Shown one piece after another: positions 46,701 through 57,670 of a stretch of 64,000 nucleotides of DNA (the first letter of the stretch is position 1; every line of letters starts with the position of its first letter). Made by a program: the position numbers and the translations under genes. Source of the DNA: Candolleomyces eurysporus (Eukaryota > Basidiomycota > Agaricomycetes > Agaricales > Psathyrellaceae). The stretch lies in the NCBI GenBank assembly GCA_027579435.1, contig JANBPK010000859.1, forward strand, positions 62,001 through 126,000. Reading direction: 5' to 3'. Under the pieces are notes generated by a model. The model was not told the DNA's origin. It saw only the letters and a program-made list of their open reading frames with translations, and ran no database searches.

Positions 46701-47470
46701 TACCTCGACCAGCACTACTAGTACCACGAGCTCCACGGCTACAGCCACTGTCTCAGTCACAGGGTTTGCTCCCAAAGGATGTGTGGCAGAGGGAACGACT
46801 GGAAGCAGGAGAGCGTTGACTGATGCCGGCTATTCTCGCGGCGATATGACACCCCAAGTCTGCAACTCGTTCTGTTCAGCTTACCAATTCGCTGGAGTGG
46901 AATACGGTTTCCACCGACTCTTATTAAATACCCGTCTGACTATTGGTTTCTTTTCAACAGAGCGGAATGCTATTGCGGTAACAGCATCACCAACAACGGT
47001 GCCACAGGCTCCACTATCGCTTCTTCTAACTGCGCCTCCACCTGCCCAGGCGACTCTTCCCAACTGTGCGGAGGCGGCTGGACGATGAACCTCTCCCAAA
47101 AGACCAATACCGTCTGGAACGGCGACGGGTGCTACATCGACACTGCTGATCGAATGCTACGAGGATACGCTACTTCAAGCAGCTCGATGACGACGGAGAG
47201 GTGTTTGGGGACTTGCTTGGAGCGTGGATTCAAGTATGCTGCGACTCAGAATGGGGTGCAGTGCTTCTGCGGGAATGAAGTGTTCAAGTCTGGATCGTTG
47301 GGCTCTCAGACGAATGCCGGGGAGTGTAGTATGAAATGTCCAGGTACGCCTGCGGTTTTTGTGCCAGTAGATGTCTCTGTTCTGACGATAAATCTTGTGT
47401 TGCTCTAGGTAATTCGGCCCAGAATTGCGGCGCTGGGTGGAGGAATAGTCTATATACCCGAGCATCATAA
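43737..47470 (+). pseudogene. GH71-WSC gene, second copy, disabled at the 5' end
   Basis: Close copy of 34,200-38,106 with the same exon order and all four WSC regions, TAA at 47,468-47,470. Three 5' lesions disable it. About 57 bp coding for most of the signal peptide and propeptide is deleted after MASFALFRVLLV. A CGA codon has become TGA at codon 21. About 140 bp is deleted at 43,920, removing the 10-nt and 4-nt exons and two introns, so the join to YSYTRADW is out of frame. The rest is well kept (ALNIGSADWERQRIADAYDV), so inactivation seems recent. WSC 1 also has CYCV in place of CYCG. An internal start could in principle give an unsecreted product. Confidence 0.8.
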
Positions 47471-47759
47471 TGTCTCGACGGTACTTTCCCTTTCGCATTT
47501 TCTTTTCTTTCTAGCTTTGTTGTAATTGGGTCAAAGCGCTGGTGTGTGTACCCGTGAATCCGTGTTCTGTGTATGTGCATTTTCTGTCAATCCTTAACTT
47601 TCCCATTCTTTCTTGTACCATTCGACGCTCCCCGCTCTTCGTTCAAATTTGTAGATCTAGATGTACAAGTACGGTATACCCCCTATAAGGTTGTTCAATA
47701 CCTCAATATAGCCCAAACCATCTGACCCTGTTTGCCCCGAACGAGGTTTAGGCTCGAAC

Positions 47760-48230
47760 GCATTGGTAAAGGCGTTGTCCTCTCGCGACGTTAGAGAGTC
47801 GCGGTACCCAAGATCAACAGGAACGATTTCTTCGGGAAATTTTGTTACATTAGCAACTGAACGTAGCCATATATCCATGCCTAGGCTCAGTAGCTACTAC
47901 GACAGCAATGAAAGCGAAGTTATGGGTGTACTGCCTTACATCTGGTGAGCGCTTATTATTGGATCACAATTGCTACCGTGCAATGTGTGTTGTCTCGCAT
48001 GTATCAACAACGCTCATGGCTTTCCCCTGCCTTGTCCTCCTCATCACTCAACATCTCTGCAAGATCTCGACTATCAACGACTATCCAACCAGTCGCCCCA
48101 CTCGAAATCACAGAAATAGTCCAACAATGCAGCCGACTATCAAAAACCTCCATCCCGAGGTTTGGCGAGAATGTCAACTGGATAGGACGGTGAAGAAAAG
48201 TACTTGCCACTGACCCGCTGTACCGGCCTA
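47760..48230 (+). pseudogene. F-box-related scraps after the second GH71 copy
   Basis: 47,755-47,850 matches the start of the F-box C-terminal scrap at 38,385-38,475 but breaks off. 47,980-48,200 matches 38,740-38,890 and contains a LHPEVWREC-like stretch that resembles the opening of an F-box (LPPEVWREI). There is no continuous frame. The whole GH71-plus-scraps unit was evidently copied together. Confidence 0.45.
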
Positions 48231-50646
48231 GATGGAGGAATGGAATGTAGATTCCCATGAAGTTCAGAATCGAAACGCATTCTAAAATGAACCTCCTCTT
48301 CCTCAAAGCTAAAGAGGGGTGAGCTTGTCGCTTCGCTCTCGATCATCAAGGCAGCCCTCACGCTTTAAATTGGAGGTCAAATAACCGCCGAATTGCGGTC
48401 GCCTGTGTGCACATAGTAAGCAGACGGAGAAACGCGTAAGTTGCGAAATTTTTTGGATCGTCTCAGCCCGGACCCTGCCAGTCATATTCGCGGGGTTGGA
48501 GCCTTCAACAAGTTTCCGCACGACCAGCCTAACCATATCATCGTGAACGAGGGGGGTGATAGTCCTTCACGTATTAATTAACTACTAACATGTTCCTGAT
48601 AGTAGCACGAGCCTGGGCAAGCAATAACGGTATTACTAGTTCACCAATTTCCCTGTTTCAGCCGCTTGCGCAGACTTTGGTTTTTAAATCAACCACACGA
48701 AGGCGGGCTGGAGTAGATCCCCATCTTGGGCACGCTGTTCTTGGGACCTCAAGGCCTCACTGCGTATCCCACTATTGAGAATTCTGATTCGGTCGAGGCT
48801 CGTTCAATTGGTCATCAACCAGTGCTATCACACCTTCTGGAAAGATGAAGCTTGGTCATGCAGTTCAGTGACATGTACATGGAGCATCTAGTCGAGATAT
48901 TAATGGTCGCTTAATCCGCAGAATTGAGGAGCTTCTTGTAGACCGGATTTGGGACCAGGAGCCCAAACACAGAAACTTGGGAATGGAAACGATTGATCTT
49001 CAAGCGAATTAATTTCTATCAACAGCTGGGACCTACTCTGAGATGTGAAAAACTAAAGGAGAAGGTTTGCGCGTGGTAGTAACAAGTGTTACAGCTTCAC
49101 AGCACTCTCCTAAAAAGTTGATCTGCAGGTCGATTGATCTGTGATGGTGCACGTTTGAGGTAGAATTGATCAAAGCGCTTACCATTGTCAGAGCGGCTCT
49201 GCTGGGAGCGACAAAAGGATCTACGTGACACCTTGTGCTCTCTGCCCATCGGCATAGGTGAGGTGATAATTACACCTTTTCTGTCACTACCCCGGAAACA
49301 ACGGAGTGACTTGTTCTGCGACGTGTACGGATTTTCGGTTTTCCATTCGTTCGTTCATTCACCTTTGGCGAGTTTCGTAATCGTCCATCAAGCAGACGGA
49401 CAGTATACAATCGACATCCCTTCATTCCTCCATCCATACTCAGGTCTAACACATCCGCCGCATCGCGTTGTATCCTGGTCCGTAAAAAATTCCGCCGTCA
49501 TCGTGGAAAGGCCCGTATTCGCTGTCTCACACAGCGCGTTCGCCGTTGAGCTGAAGAGTCCAGCATCTCAGCGCACGGGAGTCAGATCTCAGGGGGGAGT
49601 CCGTGGTACCCCCCATCGTTCCTGTCAGATCTTGGTCAGTAGGAAGTAGAAAATCAATTGGATTTCCTTTCTAGTGGTATGATACACGTCTAGGACACGA
49701 GGCAACAAGGTTACTTTCCCTATGTCACTGAGACGCTGGGTTCGTCAAGGTGCTAGTAGGAATGCGACAATGTTGGAGTCGCGTGCCAACACACATGTTC
49801 CGCAGCTCAGGAGGGTTGTCACTGGGATCTCGGGCACTTTCGACAAGGTTCTAGAAGAGACCACATAGGCTGTTGTTCTAGGCGCGTCCAAATTCTCGAG
49901 AGTCTTGCAGGATAAAGGTTTTGCTGTAGCAAGCTCAGGAACCCTTGATGATCACTCATGTTGTTCATTCAGTCCCTCACTCGGATCCGATGCACCTCCG
50001 TTGTACTCATTCTTCATTTCCTTGGTAGCCGAATGAAATTTCTTTGTACGATTCTACGAAATCTCGCGTCTCTATTCTCCACGGCTCGACGACCGGTAGG
50101 CGAAGGATAGTGTTGGGTTCTATCGAGTGCACCCTAACTTCATGTTGTATGTCCCATCGGCAATACATTTTTGGATGATGCGAATAAGTCAACACTCGTC
50201 ACTGGCTCCATCGCTGGGTATATGGCTTCCAGTTCACGATGATGAAGGTTGGGACGGCGGAGCCCCCTTTGGGATTCCAACGGGCGTCTACGGAGCTGGG
50301 ACACCCAGATCGACGTTCAAAGGGAGCACACTGCCCTGGTTGGTCGGGTGCTATGAAACACGTTACTGTCTGCTTTATCTCCTTTTTTAACCGTGTAGTA
50401 AATTCGTTCCATCACGATGGGCAACACAACGTTATGAGTTTGAATGAACCCTTGAAAATCTGTGGATCTGTGGTCAATGTCACTTTCGAAGGTCTGATGC
50501 GCAGCGGCAGTGGCTAACCTCAATTTAATTGCAGTAGGTAAGACAGTCCGTGAAACTCTCATGCATGTGGTACCCCCTGCTTCGATGGACCCGTATTTGA
50601 TACATTGTTTTCAAAACCTCCGTGCACCCCTTCCACACCATCTGCG
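48231..50646. other. Gene-poor stretch
   Basis: No supported gene. The longest open frame (49,185-49,649, plus) has no recognisable domain or good context. A short match (about 49,090-49,125 with 55,385-55,415, sharing TCACAGC.CTCTCC) links it to the flank of the LINE relic. Confidence 0.35.
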
Positions 50647-50877
50647 ATGACACCACTTTCCTTGCCTTCTGACGACACTGCCACCACTTCTGTCACCGCC
50701 GACCATGGGCAGGACGGTCGGGACCTGGATGACTTCGCGTTCTGGTCAGAGCAGAAGAAAGCTGCGATCAGGCAGGTGTTTGACGTTGATTATGCTCCCG
50801 AAGTCATTGTGGCGTACATGAAGCTTGATGAACTCACGACGGCGAAGGGGCCTCGTGTCGAAAGAATTTCCGGCTAA
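50647..50877 (+). CDS. Short hypothetical ORF
   Basis: Seventy-six residues from an ATG at 50,647: MTPLSLPSDDTATTSVTADH, then DLDDFAFWSEQKKAAIRQVF and YAPEVIVAYMKLDELTTAKG. The composition (acidic and aliphatic, few low-complexity runs) looks more like a real protein than most frames nearby. I recognise no family and see no paralogue in the window. It may be a gene or an exon of a decayed one. Confidence 0.25.
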   Translation: MTPLSLPSDDTATTSVTADHGQDGRDLDDFAFWSEQKKAAIRQVFDVDYAPEVIVAYMKLDELTTAKGPRVERISG

Positions 50878-51419
50878 TTCCGGATGGTCGGGAGGGAGGG
50901 GCGAAATGAATACCTACGAGATCGATACCTTCTTTTCAATGATCGGGATATCCCGACCTTTCCTTCTCTCTCGATCTACCCATCTATTGCTTTGGCATCC
51001 GGATATATGGTTTCGGTACTTCCTTGTTCCTAGTTCTTCGGTGCTTTCTTCGATGCTTAACTTTGATACCACTTTAGTTTTTTGCCGTCGCCGCCTTGAA
51101 ATTCCGAATAAATGAAAGATCATGAGTGGTTCCCCAGGTAAGCAAGCGTTTTGAGCATGCTTAACTGCCCGTCGTTCTACGTTCTGAGCGCCCTACTTAG
51201 TCGCCTAAATTAAGCTACCTTGGGCCTCCGATCCACGGTAGCATTCCTTTGAGTTCGCCTCGGACAGCACAAATAATACCCACCGTGGCGTCCGCCTCCA
51301 CGAATTAGTCTCTTACCTTCTACAGACTTCGGACATTGGTCATTGATTCATTGTTCACTTCTGGGTTGGAGGAGAAGCGATAGCCCCTCATAGCATCTGT
51401 CAAGTACGCCGTAATCAAC
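50878..51419. other. Gene-poor stretch
   Basis: Nothing supported. A minus-strand open frame at 51,123-50,914 shows no recognised domain. Confidence 0.3.
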
Positions 51420-51802
51420 ACAATTATTTGTACAAGAGACTGAGAATGTGTAAGCCATAGAAAGTAGTAGAATGGAAGGGTAACATGTAACGTGTAAAGG
51501 GAGAAATGAATAAGAGGTGGCTAGGGTAGTAGATCTGTACAACTCCAAGCTGCTTGTCAAAACCTCCAAATCATGGATTCAAGGCCGGTCGGCTCTCCTA
51601 CGATGTGAAGGAACTATACGAAGGGAGGCCAGCTGGCGCTGCTTCATTTACTGGGCGGCTTGTGGGACGCACGTTAACACAGGCTCCCCAGGAGAACAAT
51701 TGGTTGCTTACTGTTGTTCTCAGCCTCAGTGGGAAGGCTACCATGCCCTTCCGGGGCTGCACCTAGATGCCGAGAGACCTGCGTTAGTAGCTGTTAACCA
51801 CA

Positions 51803-52000
51803 TCAAAGCCCAAAGGACCAACTAGAGGACGTCTGTGACTGCTCCGACTGGTGAGACCGTGAAGCCCCCGCTCCACTCGAGGCGGGAGCGTACAAAAAGT
51901 TGACCACACCATTGCATACTACGCCGTTGATCGTTCCGTTGAAGACGATGCGGCATTGTTGCTGGTGGTATACAGGGGTGTTTCTGGACGAGGAAGACAT
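51803..52000 (-). CDS. Small conserved hypothetical protein, copy 2
   Basis: Sixty-five codons starting at 52,000: MSSSSRNTPVYHQQQCRIVF, then NGTINGVVCNGVVNFLYAPA and ending SSWSFGL. It is the paralogue of 41,740-41,966, shorter by ten residues after a different C-terminal frame. The shared start and NG-ING motif support a coding origin. Function unknown. Confidence 0.45.
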   Translation of the reverse strand: MSSSSRNTPVYHQQQCRIVFNGTINGVVCNGVVNFLYAPASSGAGASRSHQSEQSQTSSSWSFGL

Positions 52001-52450
52001 TGAAAATTTCGGTGGAGATGGGGGCGGTAAGGATTGGGATCAAGTGAGATAGGGAATAGCTGGGTGTCAGGACCAAGCAGTTTTATAGATCTCGAGCAAC
52101 GGCTTTCAGTCCGGCAAAATTTCTAAGCCAACGGGGATTCAAACACGAACCAAAAAAAGACTAAAAAACATATCGGAACGAGGCCAAAGGCATGAGGGGA
52201 GACAGGTTTCAAGTCAGATGAGGACCGGACGACGCCACTGACGAAACAAAGTACGAGAAATAGAAAGCCAAAACGGCACTGCACAGGCCAAGCCGAGAAC
52301 CATGAAGACGGTACAAATTGCCGGACAGAAAGGGGACATGGTACAAAAGCCTAGGAAGGAGTGAAAACAATGCGATGGAAGAGAAATATAAACCACAAAT
52401 AACCAAAACCACAACCAAAATGGAACGAACCGAGGGCTGTTCGAGTAGAC

Positions 52451-52630
52451 TCACCGATAAAAAGAATTCGGGGCACTCCAAACTGCCATAATCGTCCGAT
52501 CGGGCATAAGCTTAAACGCCTCCAGCACAAGTTGATGTGCCCTTGCAATGAAGTGAACTGCATTGTTATACGCAAACGCCTTGGTGATATCTGCACCGAA
52601 CAGGAAGCCGGCGCCACGCGCCGAGAACCT
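52451..52630 (-). pseudogene. C-terminal fragment of a PP2A-family Ser/Thr phosphatase
   Basis: About 58 codons read RGAGFLFGADITKAFAYNNA, then RAHQLVLEAFKLMPDRTIMA and VWSAPNSFYR. This is the C-terminal catalytic end of PP2A/PP4/Sit4-type phosphatases (family pattern RGAG.LFG, RAHQLV.EG, VWSAPNYCYR). The upstream catalytic part is absent, and the conserved NYCYR reads NSFYR before a stop. I take it as a dead fragment carried inside a duplicated segment. Confidence 0.7.
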
Positions 52631-53021
52631 TGAATATCTGACTACAATAAATCTGTAGATAAATCAGTCAGTCAGTAAATTGGACGAAATATCTAGATGG
52701 CAAGGTAGACAGAAAGAAGCGTGAAGTGTGATTGAGAAAGGTAAGCGAGAGGTGGATTTCCAAGATTAGCGCCACCTCGAGATGACCCGTCCCGAGAAGC
52801 TCACTGATGCCGCATCAGGACAGGATGTGTCCCATCAATATGCTTCTCCCTTCGCCTGGGCGCCGAGCCAGTCTGGATCACCAGGGAAAACGCTCCTCGA
52901 AGGCATCTGCCGGAGAAAACTGGAATTTCCATTGGGCGTGGACAGGGCACCTTGAAGTCGCTTGTTGACCGCGTGGCGCAGTTTACAGCACAGGCGTTAA
53001 TATTGATGCCTGGGCTTGCTA

Positions 53022-53285
53022 CTACTGATCAGGGCCAGACCGAGCTATGTAAGTACCTGCAGGCAAAACGTACAGTGAGGCATGGGGATATTTTATAATA
53101 AGACAAACTGGTAAATGCCGGTGTGTTTCAAGTGAGAAAGAAGTCGCCGGAAAACCAACCCGAGGGTTATCATATGGTCTAGCTAACGCACAAGCGATGT
53201 GCCAAACCTCGGTGGGGGATTTGATAGTCGACTGAATTGTTTGACTATTCCCGTGATCTCGAGGCACTAGGCACTTGTGAGACAC
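53022..53285 (-). pseudogene. Third copy of the F-box-start-like scrap
   Basis: The minus strand reads GNSQTIQSTIKSPTEVWHIA and shares ATTCAGTCGACTATCAAA with 38,840 and related DNA at 48,115. The PTEVW motif resembles the start of an F-box. The frame stays open for 87 codons, but nothing confirms a gene. Confidence 0.3.
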
Positions 53286-53469
53286 ATGCCCCCAGCTTCG
53301 GCCAACACCGAAAAACGGCGCCGGAAATTCGTGCCCTTTCCCCTCCTATGATTTCTATTGTGACAATGGTTCTTGAGCCTTCCTGGAAAAATCGTTGGTG
53401 ATCCATCCGTTTCTTCATCAGGTTGTAATTCCCTGATTACGATGCCCCCAGCGTCATCTTCACATAGAA

Positions 53470-54200
53470 GCAGGTTAGGCGAAAGGGATAAAAAAAGCGG
53501 CACTCCAAGTGTTATTTATGTGCTGGGAACGGGTGACCCTCCCAGCAAATTTTGCCCGTTGGTGCCAGATTGGGGCGATTCTCCCAGCGATATCTTCGCA
53601 CTGGCAGGGCTCAGAATCGAAACATTGGGAGCTCGATGTTCTAGGCGAAATCTTCATGCTGGTAGTGACTGAGGCGAAGTTGATCGAGGAACCGACGCTG
53701 CTAGCCCATGACTCCCAGCGACAGACCGGGGGTTGGGGTGATGGAAGTTGAATTGACGATGCTCAAAGGCAACAAGGACAGTGAGGAAGAAGTGACAAGG
53801 TCAAGGCTCTTCGTTCGATAAAAACTCTACGGAGGTGGGTACGATTAGGAAGGGACTCACGATACGCGCCTTAGAGCCTTCTGTCGGCTCACAGAATCGA
53901 GCCACCCCACGCTGGGACTGGGAAACGACCCGAAAGCACTGATATGGTCTCCCTGCTGGCATTCAATAGTGAGCAAGATCTACCCATTCTCCTAATTCCA
54001 TCACGTACTTTGACCAACCGTCTACATTAGCTCGGTCTTAGGATGAAACAAGATCATGTTGAGATCTAGCGGAGGGTCGAGAGTGCATCGATGCACATCT
54101 TCGAGCTGTGGTCAGGCTCGATCGCCGATAGTTGAGAGCGTAACACGCCAATTTCCAACACGCACGCGAATGATTGTGTAATCATAGGCGCTGTCTCATG
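53470..54200. repeat. Dispersed repeat, copy 1 (pairs with 57,580-58,085)
   Basis: Homologous to 57,580-58,085: GAGGAACCGAC, GTGAGGAAGAAG.GACAAGGT, AGAGCCTTCTGT.GGCTC and ATCGAGGAACCGAC recur in order. The first 200 bp (53,500-53,670) contain three to four short palindromes of the kind found at 57,065-57,670. Confidence 0.65.
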
Positions 54201-55380
54201 GGGTACATCCAGTAAGTGCCGCGATTGTTGGGAACATAATCGATCTGTAAGCCGTACGCTTAAAGAGCTGGACGAATTTATAGCAACTATGATTCGCGAG
54301 TGCTTGAAGGAGGAAGGCCTGGAGTCAACTTGACAAGATGGGATGGTGAGTTCGACAGGTTCATCGCCCCATCTACTCTAGAAAGACCTTATCTCTTGGT
54401 TAGTACTGGACTTCGATTCACAAGAAAAACGAAATATTGAGAATATCCTCTTCTGCACAGTACCGCTCAATTTGTGTCGGTTTATACAACATTTTTCCTA
54501 CGAATCTATTTCTTGATCATCGACCCTTTCGTGAGAGTGACTTCTCCACCGTCACTGCGTTGTTGCAACGCCCGTATGGTGTTGCCCGGCCAAGGCCCTG
54601 TCGGATATGGTTCGTAACCTTAGCTTATCTTGATTCACTCAAGCGAAAAGCCTCATTGGCCGTGCGTCACTCTAAAACACGGGAAGTACGATCACGATCT
54701 CCTACGAATCCACCGTCGAACTGGGGTGATACAACGCCACTAGACCTTAGGTGAGTACGCACCATTTGGAGATGGAGAACTCCCGCAATCTCACCGGGAG
54801 CGCAGTCTTTGGAGATTCTCGCAGCCATTTTTTGACGAATTATTATTCACTCTTTGCTTCCACAAGACCAGTTTTTTCCAGCTGCGGGCGTTGTAATTCG
54901 GATAAGCATTAAACTCTTCGTGCGCTGCTCCCCTGAGACGCAAGACTCGAGGCACTGAAATCGGAATCTGGGCGATTACGTAGGAATAGTAAGAGGCCTC
55001 TGAGAAACATCACAGATAGATTCAACTTGAAATTAGTTGTCCTTGTCTTTGGGTTTCGGATTTGAACCATCATTCGATAGATCGGTTGTCTAATCAAGAG
55101 AACGGCAATCACAAGTTTTATTTTCCTTTCCCTCAATACAATGGCTGGGTACGGTAGCACAAACCCAGCGGCTGAGGTATTCTATAGGGCTTCGGTCGAG
55201 GCTGCTCAGTAAGCACCAGAGTTCCTTTGCTGATAGTCCAAATACAGACCGTCCGGACCCCTCAGCATGCACAAGCGGGGAAGCATGTTTGAGCGTGCCG
55301 GCACCACGATATGGCATTGCATTTTGCATTCAATCTCTGGGTGTGGGCGTCTCTGCCTTAGATCATAGAACAATCCAGTC
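54201..55380. other. Gene-poor stretch
   Basis: No supported gene. Two short open frames (54,437-54,754 plus; 55,160-54,909 minus) have no recognisable domain. The right end may be the 5' flank of the LINE relic. Confidence 0.3.
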
Positions 55381-55499
55381 GAAGTTTCACAGCGCTCTCC
55401 CGAGAAAGTTGATGTACACAGTTGCAGTGGAGCGATCGCTTATGCTGTAATGCCCACGTTCAAAAGAGTATGGAAGGTTCTTGACACTGTCCGCGTGGC

Positions 55500-56960
55500 C
55501 GGAGGACACCTAGCTTGTTATCCGCATTTTGTAGTCAACATTCGGACCCCGCCCCGCCAGGCGCCCAGTCCCGACGAGCGCCTAGTGGAATGGGCTGAAG
55601 GTCTAGGTCTCTTCCTGCTATCACAGAGCGGGTTCCGCCAGGGACGCAGGACNAANNACGATAACATGCTTGCACTAAGGACAGCAGTAGACAAGCTACG
55701 TGCGATGGGAGAACTTTTTTTGCAGCATTCATGGACCAGCTGAATGCCTTCACCGCACAATCTATGCTATGGCCTAAACTAAAAATGAATAGGGCCGGCG
55801 GCGCAACTTTTGACTAGTTCAGGATGCTGAACCAGCATATGACTTACACCGTGTCCCAAGATGGCCAAAAGTCGGACGACTTGAAGTTGATACGGGTATC
55901 CTGATCGGAGATACCTGCACCCCAGTATATTATGGGCGCTGTACATGGCAGATATGCCTGGCTGGATCGGGAAGGACCCTGAAGATGTGCGATTAAATAT
56001 AACGGTGACGAGCCCCAAGCAGGCAGACGATGTTGTATTGCTGGCTACATCAGCTGAGGCTTTACAGAGGAAACTGGACGGCATGCTCCATTGGTTCAGA
56101 GTCAACCTCATGCAAATCAACAGCTCGAAGTCAGTGGTTGGTTCTTGGAAAGGGACCTCTGGAACGTGGAATCTGGAGCTCAGGTTTGGAGATGGTCACG
56201 TACTGAAGGTCGTCGACTCTCAGGGATACCTTGACTTCACTCTGTTGTCAAAGAGACCCAACCTTCTGCATAAGTACTACAATGATAAAGCAACTGAGGC
56301 CCAGCGAGTGCCGTGGCGTTTGCAGTGTGGAGCAGTTCATCGGATTGCTCTCTCTCCCGCCCTGTCAATCAAACTGTATTTGGCGCCGGTTGACCCCCCC
56401 CCTGATTCATGGATGTGAAATTATACCCGATACCAACATGACAGCCCTGTCCTTGCTGACAGACGTGCAGAAAGCGTTCCTGCGAAGAGCGCTGGACCTC
56501 CCAAGACGGAGTATCATCCTGGTGTTACTCACAGAAACAGATCCGCTGGAATCTCGTCGCCTTGGCCTAGCCCCCAGCCATTGGCACTATATCGCTATGT
56601 GGCCGCCCTCTATATATGTCTAGCAAGCACTTAATGAAGCCATCCAGCTTGATTTCGACGGCCATCGGAGCTGGATTAGTGACGTGCGCGTGGCGCTAGG
56701 AAGAAAGGCTCAGGAGGTGGCGTTCCCGACACATCGAAACCTTATACACGAGGAATCAGTGGTGGAACGAGTAAACGAACGAGCATGCAGAAACTTCACA
56801 ACAACTATGATTACCTCTCTCCCAACACAGTCTCTGCCAACGTCGATACGCGTACTGAAACAAGATCTGCTCCGTGTCCAGTCGCTCCCTGAGTACACGA
56901 GGAAGCTTTGGAAATACACGTGCTCCATTGCTCTTGAGATTGGATTGAGATCATGAAACA
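55500..56960 (+). mobile_element. Decayed non-LTR (LINE-type) reverse transcriptase
   Basis: The plus strand shows LINE RT motifs in order but in shifting frames. At 55,620-55,700 is SQSGFRQGRRxxxDNMLALR (the GFR-G-R.T.D motif). At about 55,720 is FMDQLNAF, motif A with its catalytic Asp. At 56,020-56,045 is QADDVVLLATSAEAL, motif C with YADD changed to QADD. Next are LMQINSSKSVV and downstream ALDLPRRSI and HRSWISDVRVALGRKAQEVA to about 56,956. Stops interrupt 55,740-55,940 and 56,415-56,625. Ns lie at about 55,653-55,657. An endonuclease domain, 5' end and poly-A tail were not found. Confidence 0.75.
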
Positions 56961-57064
56961 TAAGAAGCAAGAGTTGAAACATTAACTTCGAAGAACGAGT
57001 TTGGTCCTAAGATCACCGGCGTCCGCCAGCAGGGGACGGCCACAATTCGTTTTGATAGACTGAC

Positions 57065-57670
57065 GCTCCCAGCAATATCTTCACGATGGGAGTGGGTATA
57101 ATTGGTGGGGAACAGTGCAACGACGGCTCCCGTAGTTCTTTTCACGCTGGGGGCGAGTTTCAAGTTTGGGTGACGGGAATTTAAGAAACGATGTTGCAGC
57201 ATATTCTGAGTGCTGATGAAGAGTTGAGCCATGGGAAACAAAACAGCCATGCTTCCTGTGTTATCTTCGTGCTGCGAGCGGCTCAATGTAGCGGTGCTCC
57301 AAGCGTCATTTAAGCGTTGGGAGCAGACTGGGACGAAAGGTATTGGAACGATTATGCTCTCAGCGCTTTCTTGGCGCTGGGAGTGGGCAGGGGCAAAGAA
57401 GGTCAAATAGCAACACTCCCAGTGAGACTTGCTCTGGGAGGGTGCTGAGTGACGGAGGGCGAGTTCTTAAAAAAGATGGTTCTGGCAATACCCCCGCTCC
57501 GGGAAGGGGCCGGAACTATAGAAATAGATAAAACGAGGCTCCCGAGGAATATTCGCGATGGGAGCAAATGTGAAATCGACGCTCCGAGCAAAATCTCTTC
57601 ATGCTGGCACTGACCATGAGGCGAGGTTTATCGAGGAACCGACTCTCCCAGCCTATAGCTCCCAGTGACG
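57065..57670. repeat. Array of about ten imperfect palindromes at about 60-bp spacing
   Basis: Each unit is roughly 27-30 bp: an arm like GCTCCCAGC, a loop often containing TATCTTC, and the opposite arm GCTGGGAGC. Starts are near 57,066, 57,126, 57,193, 57,251, 57,296, 57,356, 57,415, 57,496 (short), 57,538, 57,581 and 57,643. Spacing is mostly 58-67 bp. Related units lie at 53,501-53,670. The minus strand can be read as a degenerate repeat of about 20 residues (SHREDIAGSV; SQHEDNTGSMAV). Confidence 0.7.

Larger units (their letters stand above)
51420..53000. repeat. Duplicated segment, copy 2 (pairs with 41,330-42,560)
   Basis: Homologous to copy 1 over the small ORF and both flanks, but with about 600 bp of extra DNA (roughly 52,100-52,750) that contains the phosphatase fragment. 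The extra piece is either an insertion here or a loss from copy 1. Confidence 0.6.

Noticed and set aside
49185..49649. 154-codon open frame on the plus strand
   Set aside because: No domain, odd composition, no supporting splice sites or paralogue.
55945..56418. LINE RT as an active element
   Set aside because: The frame shifts and stops on both sides, Ns interrupt the upstream motif, and no endonuclease domain or tail was found.
57065..57670. CRISPR-like array
   Set aside because: Repeats are imperfect, the spacers are not of constant length, and the DNA is clearly fungal nuclear.
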